Part shown: in pieces, positions 49,993-59,188 of the stretch
How the letters are laid out: every line of letters begins with the position of its first letter
How positions within the stretch are numbered: the first letter of the stretch is position 1
Source: Streptomyces carpinensis
Lineage (GTDB): Bacteria; Actinomycetota; Actinomycetes; Streptomycetales; Streptomycetaceae
Length of the DNA stretch: 64,000 nt
Reading direction: 5' to 3'
NCBI RefSeq assembly: GCF_002154505.1
Contig: NZ_MUBM01000085.1
Span: 20,402-84,401, forward strand
Program-made: the position numbers and the translations under genes
The notes under the pieces: model-generated
What the model was told of the DNA's origin: nothing
What the model saw: only the letters and a program-made list of their open reading frames with translations
The model's database searches: none

Positions 49993-50745
49993 ATGGGTTC
50001 TGTTGATCTGGCCGGGCGTGTGGCCCTGGTGACGGGAGCGACCAGCGGCATCGGCGCCGCGACCGCGGCGCTGCTCGCCGAGCGCGGAGCGCACGTGCTG
50101 GTCGCGGGCCGCGACGCGGCCCGCGGGGAGTCGGTTGTCGCGGCCGTCCGGGCGAGCGGCGGCAAGGCGGACTTCCTCGCCACCGACCTGCGGGACGCGG
50201 CGTCGGCCCGGCGGCTGGCACAGAAGGCCACCGAGCTGGGCGGAGGCCGTGTGGACATCCTGGTCAACAGCGCGGGTGTCTTCCCGTTCGGCCCGACGGC
50301 ACAGGCGTCGCCCGGCGACGTGGACGCCGTCTACGACCTGAATGTGAAGGCCCCGTTCCACCTGGTGGCGCAGCTGGCCCCGGCGATGGCCGAGCGCGGG
50401 CACGGCGTGATCGTCAACGTCAGCACCATGGTCGCCGAGTACGGCGTCGCGGGGATGGCGTTGTACGGCTCCAGCAAGGCGGCGGTGAACCTGCTGACCA
50501 AGGCATGGGCGGCCGAGTTCGGCCCGCGCGGGGTGCGGGTCAATGCCGTCGAGCCCGGTCCCACCCGAACGGAGGGCACGGCCGCCATGGGCGACGCCCT
50601 CGCCGCCCTCGCCGCGCAGGCACCCGCCGGACGGCCCGCCGAGGCGCGAGAGATCGCCGAGGCGATCGCCTATCTGAGCAGTGACGCGGCGAGCTTCGTG
50701 CAGGGCGCGATCCTGCCGGTCGACGGTGGTCGTACGGCTGTTTGA
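49993..50745 (+). CDS. SDR family oxidoreductase
   Basis: A 250-residue classical SDR. Cofactor motif TGATSGIG, structural NSAG (VNSAGVFPFG), catalytic Ser in VSTMVAEYG, and YGSSK. It ends with a typical FVQGAILPVDGGRTAV. The substrate is unknown. It converges on the LysR gene, with a bidirectional terminator hairpin between them. Confidence 0.88.
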   Translation: MGSVDLAGRVALVTGATSGIGAATAALLAERGAHVLVAGRDAARGESVVAAVRASGGKADFLATDLRDAASARRLAQKATELGGGRVDILVNSAGVFPFGPTAQASPGDVDAVYDLNVKAPFHLVAQLAPAMAERGHGVIVNVSTMVAEYGVAGMALYGSSKAAVNLLTKAWAAEFGPRGVRVNAVEPGPTRTEGTAAMGDALAALAAQAPAGRPAEAREIAEAIAYLSSDAASFVQGAILPVDGGRTAV

Positions 50746-50791
50746 CGCGCTCGGATGGCCACGGCTGTCCGACGCACCCGGATCGCAGGGA

Positions 50792-50818
50792 GGCGCCGGG
50801 CATCTCCCGCCCGGCGCC
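50792..50818. terminator. bidirectional terminator between SDR and LysR genes
   Basis: Perfect 10-bp arms GGCGCCGGGC and GCCCGGCGCC with loop ATCTCCC, 46 bp after the SDR stop and 33 bp before the LysR stop. Confidence 0.75.
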
Positions 50819-50851
50819 CGCTGCCCGTGACGCGGTCGCCAAGGGGCCGGA

Positions 50852-51760
50852 TCAGCCACCCGTGGACCGGTCGAGCGCGGCGATGAACCGGCCGAGGTCC
50901 CGGCGGCGCGAGTCGGCGGGCCACACCGCCCAGGTGCGGCGCACCAGCGGATGCCCGACCAGCGGTGACCAGGTCACGTGGTCGGGCAGGGGCTGCTGCC
51001 AGCCCGGCGGGGCCAGCGCGAAGGCCCGCCCGGACGCGACCGCCGCCAGTTTCACATCCGCGATCAGCGCCTGCCCCTGCGGCGCCTCGGGACCCAGATC
51101 CAGGCCGTGACCGCGGAGGACCGCGGTCAGCTCGTCGTACCAGGCGGGGCTGCCGGCGCGGGGGAAGCCGACCCACTGCAGATCGGCGAGCGCGTCGAGC
51201 GGGATGCCGTCGGGTCCGGCGAGTTCGGCAGCCTGCTCCGCGGCCAGCAGTACACCCAGCTTCTCCCGCACCACGAGGAGCGCGTCGAACTCCGGACCCG
51301 GCGGACGCTCCCGCAGGAAGCCGACGTCCAGCTCACCGGACCGCAGTGCCACCAACTGCTCCGCCGTGGGCATGTGCCGGGCCTGCACACGTGTACCCGG
51401 ATGCGCCTCGGACAGATCGGCCAGCGCCGGATCGAGCAGCCCCGAGGGCAGTTCGAGCGGGATCCCGATCCGCAGCGCCCCACCACCTGGGCCGGCGTAC
51501 CGGGCCATCGCCCGCAGGGCCTGATCATGCCGGGCGAGCACCGCGCGGGCCTGCGCCAGCAGGGCGGTTCCCGCATCGGTCGCTCGGACCCCGGTGCTCC
51601 CGCGCACCAGCAGCTTCACCCCCAGTTGCCGCTCGAGTGCGCCGACCGTCTGGGACAGGGCCGGCTGACTCACGTGCAGCCGCCGCGCAGCGGCGGACAG
51701 CCCGCCCTCCTCCACCACCGCCACGAACGCGCGCAGCTCCCGCAACTCCATGTTCCTCAT
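50852..51760 (-). CDS. LysR family transcriptional regulator
   Basis: A 302-residue LysR regulator. The N-terminal winged helix reads LRELRAFVAVVEEGGLSAAARRLHVSQPALSQTV; the C-terminal substrate-binding domain has GALRIGIPLELPSGLLDPALAD and ELDVGFLRERPPG. It is divergent from an NmrA-like oxidoreductase gene and probably activates or represses it through the TGCGCAC/GTGCGCA site in the gap. Two starts are possible: ATG 51760 (used) and ATG 51751, three codons later. Confidence 0.92.
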   Translation of the reverse strand: MRNMELRELRAFVAVVEEGGLSAAARRLHVSQPALSQTVGALERQLGVKLLVRGSTGVRATDAGTALLAQARAVLARHDQALRAMARYAGPGGGALRIGIPLELPSGLLDPALADLSEAHPGTRVQARHMPTAEQLVALRSGELDVGFLRERPPGPEFDALLVVREKLGVLLAAEQAAELAGPDGIPLDALADLQWVGFPRAGSPAWYDELTAVLRGHGLDLGPEAPQGQALIADVKLAAVASGRAFALAPPGWQQPLPDHVTWSPLVGHPLVRRTWAVWPADSRRRDLGRFIAALDRSTGG

Positions 51761-51832
51761 GCCACCACGCCGTCCGGAGCATGTCACGCTCGCCGAACGC
51801 CTGGGCTGCGAAGGGCGGCGCCGGGTCCGGTT

Positions 51833-51851
51833 TGCGCACTGGCTGTGCGCA
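51833..51851. promoter_or_regulatory. inverted repeat, LysR-type operator candidate
   Basis: TGCGCAC-TGGCT-GTGCGCA with perfect 7-bp arms, 15 bp upstream of the NmrA-like gene start and in the gap shared with the divergent LysR gene. Size and position fit a LysR recognition site. Confidence 0.6.
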
Positions 51852-51866
51852 CCACAGGCTGCCCCT

Positions 51867-52796
51867 ATGAACCGCATCCCGGAAGCCGGTGGGCCGCTCA
51901 CGCTGGTGACGGGCGCGGCGGGCAGTGTGGGTGCCGTGGGACGATCCGTGGTCGAGGGACTTCGGCGAAGGGGCCTGCCCGTCCGGGCCATGGTGCGCCG
52001 CGACGACGAGCGGGCGGAAGCCCTGCGCGCGACGGGCGCCGAAGTCGTCGTCGGAGACCTGACGCACGCGGTCGACGTCGCCGACGCCCTGGCCGGTTGC
52101 GGACGCATGTACTTCGGCATGAGCGTCTCGGCGCAGTATCTGGAGGCCGCCGTGACGGTCGCGGCCGTCGCACGTGCGTACGGGGAACTGGAAGCGTTCG
52201 TGAACATGTCGCAGCTGACCGTCTCCGAGATGGACCTCACCAGCACCTCCGAGTCCGTGCAGCAGCGGCAGCACTGGCTGGTGGAGCAGGTCCTCGACTG
52301 GTCGGGTCTGCCGGTCGTCCAGGTCAGGCCGACCGTGTTCATGGAGAACCCGCTGTTCCGTGTCGGCTTCTCCTCGATCGCGAGGGACGGAACCATCAGG
52401 CTGCCCTTCGGCCGGGCGAAAACCTCCCCCGTGGCGGCCGGCGACGTCGCCGCGGTGGTGGCGGAGATCCTGGCGGAACCGGTCCCGCACACCGGCAGGA
52501 TCTACGAGCTGACCGGGCCGCGCTCGCAGGACATCTCCGCCATGGCGGCGGAGGTTTCCGCGGCCCTGGGCCGGCCGGTCGGTTACGCCGACGTGCCCCT
52601 GCGGCAGTGGATCGAGGAGGATCTCAGGCCGCTGGGTCTGCCGGACCATGTCTTCCAGCACATCTCCACCATGGCCCGCCTGCACGCGGAGAATCGATAC
52701 GACCGCCAGGCGGACGGGGTCGGGCAGGTCACCGGACGGCCGCCTTCGGGCGTGGCCGACTATGTCCGGGACAACCCCAGCCTGTTCAGCCTCTGA
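51867..52796 (+). CDS. NmrA-like NAD(P)-binding oxidoreductase
   Basis: A 309-residue NmrA/HSCARG-type atypical SDR with the motif VTGAAGSVGAVGRSVVEGL and PVRAMVRRDDERAEAL. Later segments are VVQVRPTVFMENPLF and SPVAAGDVAAVVAEILAEP. Such proteins are redox sensors or quinone reductases. ATG 51867 was chosen because the earlier frame reads through the LysR gene's 5' end. Controlled by the divergent LysR, most likely. Confidence 0.85.
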   Translation: MNRIPEAGGPLTLVTGAAGSVGAVGRSVVEGLRRRGLPVRAMVRRDDERAEALRATGAEVVVGDLTHAVDVADALAGCGRMYFGMSVSAQYLEAAVTVAAVARAYGELEAFVNMSQLTVSEMDLTSTSESVQQRQHWLVEQVLDWSGLPVVQVRPTVFMENPLFRVGFSSIARDGTIRLPFGRAKTSPVAAGDVAAVVAEILAEPVPHTGRIYELTGPRSQDISAMAAEVSAALGRPVGYADVPLRQWIEEDLRPLGLPDHVFQHISTMARLHAENRYDRQADGVGQVTGRPPSGVADYVRDNPSLFSL

Positions 52797-53025
52797 AGCC
52801 ACGTCCTGCGGCGCCCCATGGCCCGCCCGGACCGCACGGCCCGGCGCACCACCCGGGCCACCCTCCTCATGTCACAGAGACACCGCCGACGCCATGGCTG
52901 CGCGGGCCATGCCCGCCACCGCTTTGCCGTCCATCCCTCACATGTCGCGACTCCGCGCTCGGTCGTACGGTCGGCTCTGAGTAAGCAGGTACGTCAAGTT
53001 CGTCACCACTTACCGGAGTTCCCTC

Positions 53026-54480
53026 ATGCGATCTTCCACTCTGAGCAGAATCTTCCGGCGCACCGCTCTGGCCGCCGCGCTCGGCACCCTGGCCGCCGGC
53101 CTGACAGCTGTCCCCTCCCTCGCCGCGAGCGCCGCCGCCGGCACCCTCCAGCAGGTCACCGACTTCGGGTCGAACCCCGGCAACCTGGCGATGTACGAGT
53201 ACGCGCCGGCCGACCTTCCGGCGAGCGCGCCGCTGGTGGTGGCTCTGCACGGCTGCACCCAGTCGGCGAGCGACTACCACGCGCACTCCGGCTGGCAGAA
53301 GTTCGCCGACCAGTGGGGCTTCGCCGTGGTCTACCCGCAGACCAGCACGGCCAACAACAGCCTTTCCTGTTTCAGCTGGTTCGACTCCACGAAGGACACG
53401 CGCGGCAAGGGCGAGGCGGCCTCCGTCATGCAGATGGTCGCCACCGCCGCGGCGCAGTACGGTTCCGACCGCAGCCGGATCTTCGTCACCGGCCTGTCCG
53501 CCGGCGGCGGCATGACCGCGGACCTGCTCGCCGACTACCCGGACGTGTTCGCAGGCGGCGCCGTCGACTCCGGTATCCCCGCGCAGTGCGCCACCACGCA
53601 GACCGCCGCCTCCGGCTGCCAGTACGGCAGCCAGAACCTCACCCCCAGGCAGTGGGGCGACAAGGTCCGCAACTCCTACCCCGGATACACCGGTTCGTGG
53701 CCGCGGGTCGCGATCTGGCAGGGAAGTTCCGACACCACCGTCACCCCGGTCAACGGCACCGAGCTGCGCGATCAGTGGACCGACGTCTGGGGCATCGGCC
53801 AGACGGCCTCCAGTACCCGGAACCTGACCGGCGGCACCACCGAGAGCATCTACGCCGACTCCTCCGGCAAGCCCGCCGTCGCCCTCTTCTCGGTCTCCGG
53901 CATGGCACACGGCCTCGCCGTGGACCCGGGGCCGGGCGCCGATCAGTGCGGTACCACCGGGACTTACTACCTCGACTACATCTGCTCCAGCTACCACACC
54001 GCGAAGTTCTGGGGCCTGGACGGTGCCGGCGGCAGCAACTCCCTGCCCGCCCCGTCCGGCGTCGCGGTCACCGGCACCACCGACACCGGCGCCTCGTTGT
54101 CCTGGAACGCCGTCAGCGGCGCCGCCTCGTACGACGTCTACCGCGACGGCACCAAGGCCGGGTCCACGACGGGCACTTCGTACACCGACACCGGCCTGTC
54201 CGCCGGGACTTCCTACAGCTACACCGTCGCCGCGGTCGACGCGACCGGCGCCGCAGGGGCCCCGTCCGCACCCGTCACGGCGACGACGACCGGCTCGACG
54301 CCCAAGTGCTACACCGACAACAACTACAACCAGGTCAAGGCAGGCCGTGCCCACCAGATCGGCGGCTATGCGTACGCCGACGGCTCCGGCCAGAACATGG
54401 GCCTGTACAACGTCGCCGTCGTCCACACGCTGAAGGAGACCTCTCCGGGCTACTTCGTCATCGCCGATGCAGGCTGCTGA
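53026..54480 (+). CDS. secreted PHB-depolymerase-family esterase with FN3 module
   Basis: A 484-residue secreted esterase. Signal peptide to about residue 35 (FRRTALAAALGTLAAGL). The catalytic domain has LVVALHGCTQSASDYH (oxyanion loop), nucleophile S158 in VTGLSAGGGM, Asp in WQGSSDTTVTP and a His in SGMAHGLAV. An FN3 domain (APSGVAVTGTTDTGASLSW) and a C-terminal module (YTDNNYNQVKAGRAHQIGGY) follow; the latter resembles the small C-terminal domain of extracellular PHA depolymerases. Substrate may be polyhydroxyalkanoate or feruloylated polysaccharide. GGAGTTCCCTC precedes the ATG. Confidence 0.88.
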   Translation: MRSSTLSRIFRRTALAAALGTLAAGLTAVPSLAASAAAGTLQQVTDFGSNPGNLAMYEYAPADLPASAPLVVALHGCTQSASDYHAHSGWQKFADQWGFAVVYPQTSTANNSLSCFSWFDSTKDTRGKGEAASVMQMVATAAAQYGSDRSRIFVTGLSAGGGMTADLLADYPDVFAGGAVDSGIPAQCATTQTAASGCQYGSQNLTPRQWGDKVRNSYPGYTGSWPRVAIWQGSSDTTVTPVNGTELRDQWTDVWGIGQTASSTRNLTGGTTESIYADSSGKPAVALFSVSGMAHGLAVDPGPGADQCGTTGTYYLDYICSSYHTAKFWGLDGAGGSNSLPAPSGVAVTGTTDTGASLSWNAVSGAASYDVYRDGTKAGSTTGTSYTDTGLSAGTSYSYTVAAVDATGAAGAPSAPVTATTTGSTPKCYTDNNYNQVKAGRAHQIGGYAYADGSGQNMGLYNVAVVHTLKETSPGYFVIADAGC

Positions 54481-54577
54481 CTTCGAGTCCAAGACCGGCG
54501 CCCGGAGGACAGGTGCTGTTTCCATGGCCGCGCCGCCACGTGCTCGTCATGCCGTGCGGGGCGAGCACGTCCCGTCC

Positions 54578-56188
54578 CTAGCCCGGATCAAGGGTCTGCT
54601 CCGCCCAGACGATCTTGCCGGTCGGCGTGTATCTCATGCCCTGGGCCTGCGTGAGCTCCGCGACGATGCTCAGGCCACGGCCGCCCTGGTCACTCGGCGC
54701 CGCTCTGCAGGCGTGGGGAGCCCTGCTGCTGGTGTCCGACACCTCGCAGATCAGGGCGCGGTCGCGGATGAGGCGCAGCCGGATCGGGCCGTCGGAGTAG
54801 CGGATCGCGTTGGTGACGAGTTCGCTCACCACCAGGCTGTTGGTGAAGGAGAGGTCCGGCAGTCCCCAGGCCGTCAGTTGCGTGGTCGCCCGGGAGCGTG
54901 CGTCGGCCACGACGGCGGGGTCGTTGGGCAGGTCCCAGGTGGCGACGTCCGTGGGCGCGAGGCCCCGGGTACGGGCGGCGAGCAGGACGGACGGCCTCAC
55001 CTCCCGCGCGGGACGGCCGGCACCTGTGCCGGTCCTGCCCGACCCCACTCGGATGTCGGGCGTCCTGCGGTGCGGGTGGGTGCCTGCGGAGCTCAGGACA
55101 AGGAGGCTGCCGGGGGCGACGTCGAATTCGGCGCTGTCGTGGGACAGGGAGCCGTCGGGCGCCGGAGCGGTGGGGCCGACGGACCTGACTCGGTCGCCCG
55201 GACCCACCAGGGTCAGGGCGGCCGCGCCCGTCCACGCGGCCGCGCAGCGATGGGTCACCGGATCGTAGACCGCGTACAGGCAGTGGCTCTTGGCCCGGTG
55301 CCCAGCGCCGGCGTGCTGCTGTCCCGCTGAGGGGGCGGTCTCGCGATGGGTGGGGCCCAGGGCGTGGGTCAGGATCTCGGCGGGCTCGAAGTCCAGCGCG
55401 GCCAATGCCCTGATCTGTGACTTCTGCTGACTCATGGCGACGGCAGCGGTGATTCCCCGGCCGTCGGCGAACCCCACGGCCAGCCCCACCCGGGTGCCGG
55501 CGAGAGGAATCACGTCGAACCACCCGCCCGGAACGCTGTCGGACGGCACGTGGCTCTGGACCTCCTCGATGGCGGTCACCTCGGGAGGTTGCGGCAGCAG
55601 GGCGTCCTGCAACATGCGTCCGATCGCCTGCCCCCGCAGATCGCGGTGCACACCGTCGAGCATCCTGGCGACCCGCTGCGAGAGATCTGCCGCTGCCCGC
55701 AGGTCGGCCTGTCCGAACGGCGGCGAACCGCCGCACCGGTAGAAGGCCGCCATCCCGAGAACGGCATGCTGGGCGGTGAGCGGCACCACCAGGAGGGAAT
55801 GCACCCCGCTCTCACGCAGCAGCGGAGCGCGTACCGGGTCACGGGCGAGCCACCGGGTCCTCGGGGCGACATGCGCGATGACCCGGGGCCGCTGATCGAT
55901 CACGCTGCGCCGGTAGGGCGTGCCACAAGGGATACGACTGGCCTCGCCGATCCGGTAGGCGCCTCGCGAACCGTCGCGCACGGCGCGGAAGGCGGCCCGC
56001 CGGAAGCCGCCGCCCGCGCCCACCCCCGACATCGCGCTGTGCTCCTCGAGGGCGGCGTCGGAGATCTCGACCGCGACTATGTCGGCCATGGCGGGAACGG
56101 CGGCGTCAGCCAGCTTCCGGGCGATCCGGAAGGCGTCCTGAGCGGGCGAGGCATCGGCCTGGACTGTGGGCATGGGGGAGTGAGTCAT
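54578..56188 (-). CDS. GAF / degenerate PP2C / HATPase regulator
   Basis: A 536-residue signalling protein. It has an N-terminal GAF-like part at about 20-190 (ESGVHSLLVVPLTAQHAVLGMAAFYR), a SpoIIE-type PP2C part at about 215-395 and a C-terminal HATPase_c anti-sigma-like domain (VVSELVTNAIRYSDG, GRGLSIVAEL). The phosphatase metal residues look lost: GGDWYD appears as PGGWFDV, GDVxGHG as GFADGRG, and the TDG motif as LSSAGTHPH. It is probably a pseudo-phosphatase, perhaps a sensor controlling the kinase-like domain. The start (ATG 56188) is uncertain. It is divergent from the response regulator gene. Confidence 0.8.
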   Translation of the reverse strand: MTHSPMPTVQADASPAQDAFRIARKLADAAVPAMADIVAVEISDAALEEHSAMSGVGAGGGFRRAAFRAVRDGSRGAYRIGEASRIPCGTPYRRSVIDQRPRVIAHVAPRTRWLARDPVRAPLLRESGVHSLLVVPLTAQHAVLGMAAFYRCGGSPPFGQADLRAAADLSQRVARMLDGVHRDLRGQAIGRMLQDALLPQPPEVTAIEEVQSHVPSDSVPGGWFDVIPLAGTRVGLAVGFADGRGITAAVAMSQQKSQIRALAALDFEPAEILTHALGPTHRETAPSAGQQHAGAGHRAKSHCLYAVYDPVTHRCAAAWTGAAALTLVGPGDRVRSVGPTAPAPDGSLSHDSAEFDVAPGSLLVLSSAGTHPHRRTPDIRVGSGRTGTGAGRPAREVRPSVLLAARTRGLAPTDVATWDLPNDPAVVADARSRATTQLTAWGLPDLSFTNSLVVSELVTNAIRYSDGPIRLRLIRDRALICEVSDTSSRAPHACRAAPSDQGGRGLSIVAELTQAQGMRYTPTGKIVWAEQTLDPG

Positions 56189-56411
56189 CCTGATCACCGA
56201 GATGGGAGTACTGGTCACTGCATACGAGCATCCGCCACCGCTGCCTGTCGCGCATCGGTGCCGGGCCGTACCTTCTGTCCGGTGTGTGACGCACCCCCTT
56301 GCGGCCCGTCCTCGGGGCGTGATGCACCACTGCCGCGATCCGGCTGCGGGTTTTCCGCATCGACGGCGCCAAGGCCTGCCCCGCGAGCGCGCCGGACCTA
56401 CCGTTGCAACT

Positions 56412-57086
56412 ATGGACGCCCACAGCCCCGCCGCCGACCGGCCGAGCTCCCCGAAGACCACCGTGGTCCTTGCTGACGACCACCTGGTGGTGAGAGCGGG
56501 CATGCGCCTGCTCCTGGGTCAGGACCCGGCGTTGGAGATCGTCGCCGAGAGTTCCACGATCAGCGAGACCATGGATGCGGTGCGCGAGCACCGTCCTGGC
56601 ATGCTGGTCCTGGACCTGACCATGGCGGGACGGTCGAGTCTGCCGACGATTCCGGAGCTGCTCGCCGTATCTCCGCGCACCCGGATCCTGGTCCTCACCA
56701 TGCAGGAGGATCCGGCGTTCGCCCGCGCTGCGCTGCGCAGCGGCGCGGCCGGCTATCTGCTCAAGGAGGCGGCAGCCGAGGAACTGCTGGCCGCTGCCCG
56801 GCAGGTGGCCTCCGGAGCGACCTACGTCCAGCCCGCTCTCGGGGCCCGACTGGCGCTCGAGGGGGCCGGCCCGCCCGATGCCGCGGAGCGCGACCCCCTG
56901 ACCGAGCGCGAGACGGAGGTCCTGTCAATGCTGGCGCTCGGGCACACCAACGACGAGATCGCTCACCGTCTGTACGTGTCCGTGCGGACCGTGGAGACCC
57001 ACCGTGCCCGTATCCGTGACAAGCTCGGCAAGGACACCCGGGCCGAACTGATCGCCGCGGCCCGGGAACGCGGTCTGGTGGCATGA
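56412..57086 (+). CDS. NarL/LuxR-type response regulator
   Basis: A 224-residue response regulator. The receiver domain has acidic DD at 22-23 and phospho-acceptor D68 in MLVLDLTMAG, then Thr in LVLTMQE and Lys in GYLLKEAA. The LuxR helix-turn-helix reads LTERETEVLSMLALGHTNDEIAHRL. It overlaps the histidine kinase by four bases, so the two are one signalling pair. ATG 56412 is the start with family length; the longer upstream frame is rejected. Confidence 0.92.
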   Translation: MDAHSPAADRPSSPKTTVVLADDHLVVRAGMRLLLGQDPALEIVAESSTISETMDAVREHRPGMLVLDLTMAGRSSLPTIPELLAVSPRTRILVLTMQEDPAFARAALRSGAAGYLLKEAAAEELLAAARQVASGATYVQPALGARLALEGAGPPDAAERDPLTERETEVLSMLALGHTNDEIAHRLYVSVRTVETHRARIRDKLGKDTRAELIAAARERGLVA

Positions 57087-58144
57087 ACGGTCGGCCGCTG
57101 ACGAGTGCGAGCCTCGCCCTCGAGGCAGCCGGGACCTGTCTGCTCCTCGGCACGGTCGTCATGGAGATCACCGACCAGCCCCTGGGCCCGGAACTCGCCC
57201 TGTCCCTCGCGGCCGCAGCCCCCTATCTGGCGGCAGCGCAGCTCAGCCCGTCGGAACGGCGCACCTGGCTGGCGGTTGCGGCGGCCCTCGCGCTCCTGTT
57301 CGCCGTGGCCTGCCTGGTCAGGATCACCCAGCAGCCGCTGCTCAACGCGCTGCATGTGCTCCCGCTGCTGATGGTGGCCTCGGCGGCCTCCACCAGCCGT
57401 AGCGCGACGCAGCGCCGGCGGCTGCTGCACCGGGAACGGGTCCGAGCGCGTCACGACGGCCAGGAGCGGGAACGCCGGCTCTGGGCCCGGGAGCTGCACG
57501 ACGACACCCTCCAGGAACTGGGCGCGGTCCAGGTGGTGCTGTCCGCCGCGGCCGCCGACGGCCGGGCGGAGGCGATGCACGGTGCCATCGATCAGGCGCG
57601 CGGTCTGATCGGCAACCAGATCACCTCGCTGCGGCATCTGATCGTGGACCTGCGCCCCGCCGCACTGGACGAGTTGGGACTGCACCCGGCACTGCAGGCA
57701 CTGTGCCGACGCACCACGGACATCTTCGGCGTCCGTGTCGATCTGCGGATGCCTCGCGAGACCGGAGGCATCGGCGATCTGCTGCCTGCGGACACCCAGG
57801 CGCATGTGTACAGGATCGTGCAAGAGGCCCTGACCAACGCGGTGAAGCACGGCGACCCCACACGGGTCACCGTCAGCATGGACAGCGACCGCGACTCGGT
57901 GACGCTGACCGTCACCGACGACGGGCACGGCATGCCGCAACCCGCGGACCTCGCGCGTCGCGACGCACGCGGGGCGGCGAGTCCCCCGGCCTCCGCACTC
58001 CAGGGTGTGGGGCTCTCCGCCATGCACGAGCGTGCGGATCTCATCGACGCTCAGCTGAAGATCCGCAGCGTTCCCGGGCTGGGCACCACGGTCACCTTGC
58101 GCATTCCGGTGAGCCGGCACGGCCCTCGCCGAACCGGGTCATGA
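57083..58144 (+). CDS. NarX/DesK-type sensor histidine kinase
   Basis: A 353-residue kinase. About four hydrophobic segments fill residues 10-100 with little extracellular sequence, so it is an intramembrane-type sensor. The HisKA_3 phosphoacceptor is H139 in WARELHDDTLQELGAV, and the HATPase has VQEALTNAVKHG and LTVTDDGHGM. It phosphorylates the response regulator just upstream (ATGA overlap). The signal is unknown, as is usual for DesK-like orphans. Confidence 0.92.
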   Translation: MNGRPLTSASLALEAAGTCLLLGTVVMEITDQPLGPELALSLAAAAPYLAAAQLSPSERRTWLAVAAALALLFAVACLVRITQQPLLNALHVLPLLMVASAASTSRSATQRRRLLHRERVRARHDGQERERRLWARELHDDTLQELGAVQVVLSAAAADGRAEAMHGAIDQARGLIGNQITSLRHLIVDLRPAALDELGLHPALQALCRRTTDIFGVRVDLRMPRETGGIGDLLPADTQAHVYRIVQEALTNAVKHGDPTRVTVSMDSDRDSVTLTVTDDGHGMPQPADLARRDARGAASPPASALQGVGLSAMHERADLIDAQLKIRSVPGLGTTVTLRIPVSRHGPRRTGS

Positions 58145-58452
58145 GGAGACGGCGGCGCAGCTGGTGCTGCTGCGGCCACCGCCGCGCCGGATGGTGCCCC
58201 CTGCGGGTGGCCTGGCTGTCTCCGTCCGTCGTTCACCGGAGCACCGTCCTACGCGTGGGATGGCCGAGGCTGCCGCATGCGAAGCAGCCGCATTCGGTGC
58301 AGGCTGGCAGTGGAGGAAAATGCCCGTCGCGCACAGGCACCGGTGCGTCCCACACGGCGCGATACGCCGCGACAGTCCGTGAGCCGACGCGGGAGCGTCA
58401 CCCGTCCTCGACGCCTGCGGGGAGCGGCACGCGCCGGCAGGAAGGAAGCGCG
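58145..58452. other. 308-bp gap
   Basis: Downstream of the two-component pair. It carries the ribosome site GAAGGAAGCGCG for the SDR and probably its promoter. A GCACCGGTGC palindrome around 58340 is present. No gene was seen. Confidence 0.4.
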
Positions 58453-59139
58453 ATGAAGATCGAAGGATCGATCGCCCTGGTGACGGGGGCCAATCGCGGC
58501 ATCGGCCGCGCGTTCGCCCGCGCGTTGATGGACCGTGGAGCAGCCAAGGTCTACGCCGGTGTCCGCGATCCGGCGAGTGTGAGCGACGAGGACCTCACTC
58601 CGCTGCGTCTGGACGTCACCGATCCCGAGCAGGTCGCCGCGGCGGCCGGTGCGGCGGACGATGTCACCGTCGTGATCAACAACGCCGGTGTCGGAGGGTT
58701 CAGCACCGAGCTCCTGACCGGTTCCTTCGACGGCGCCCGCCAGGCGATGGAGATCAACTACTTCGGCACCTGGGCCGTTTCCCGGGCCTTCGCCCCTGTC
58801 CTGGCCCGCAATGGCGGCGGCGCACTGGTGAACATGCTGTCGAGCGCCTCCTGGGCGGCGCGGCCGGACTACCCGGGGTACGCCGCCTCCAAGGCAGCTC
58901 AGTGGTCATTGACGGGCGCGCTGCGGGAAGCACTGCGGGAGCAGGGCACGCTGGTCGTCGGCGTCCACGCCAGTTTCGTGGAGACCGAGCTCAGCTCCTT
59001 CACGGACGCTCCGAAGATCAGCGCGGCCGACGTCGCGGAGCAGACCATGGAAGCCCTGGCGAACGACAGGGTCGAAGTCCTCGCCGACGAGCGGACCAGG
59101 CAGGTCAAGTACGCCCTGTCACAACCGCTCGACCTGTGA
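58453..59139 (+). CDS. SDR family oxidoreductase
   Basis: A 228-residue SDR. TGANRGIG cofactor motif, NNAGVG, catalytic Ser in NMLSSASWAARPDYPG, and YAASK. The product of the reaction is unknown. AAGGAAGCGCG precedes the ATG. A second SDR follows 49 bp downstream on the same strand, so the two may be co-expressed. Confidence 0.88.
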   Translation: MKIEGSIALVTGANRGIGRAFARALMDRGAAKVYAGVRDPASVSDEDLTPLRLDVTDPEQVAAAAGAADDVTVVINNAGVGGFSTELLTGSFDGARQAMEINYFGTWAVSRAFAPVLARNGGGALVNMLSSASWAARPDYPGYAASKAAQWSLTGALREALREQGTLVVGVHASFVETELSSFTDAPKISAADVAEQTMEALANDRVEVLADERTRQVKYALSQPLDL

Positions 59140-59188
59140 GCAGACGCCGGCCGCCCCTCAGCCGGCGAGAGCCCGCGGAGGAGAATTC

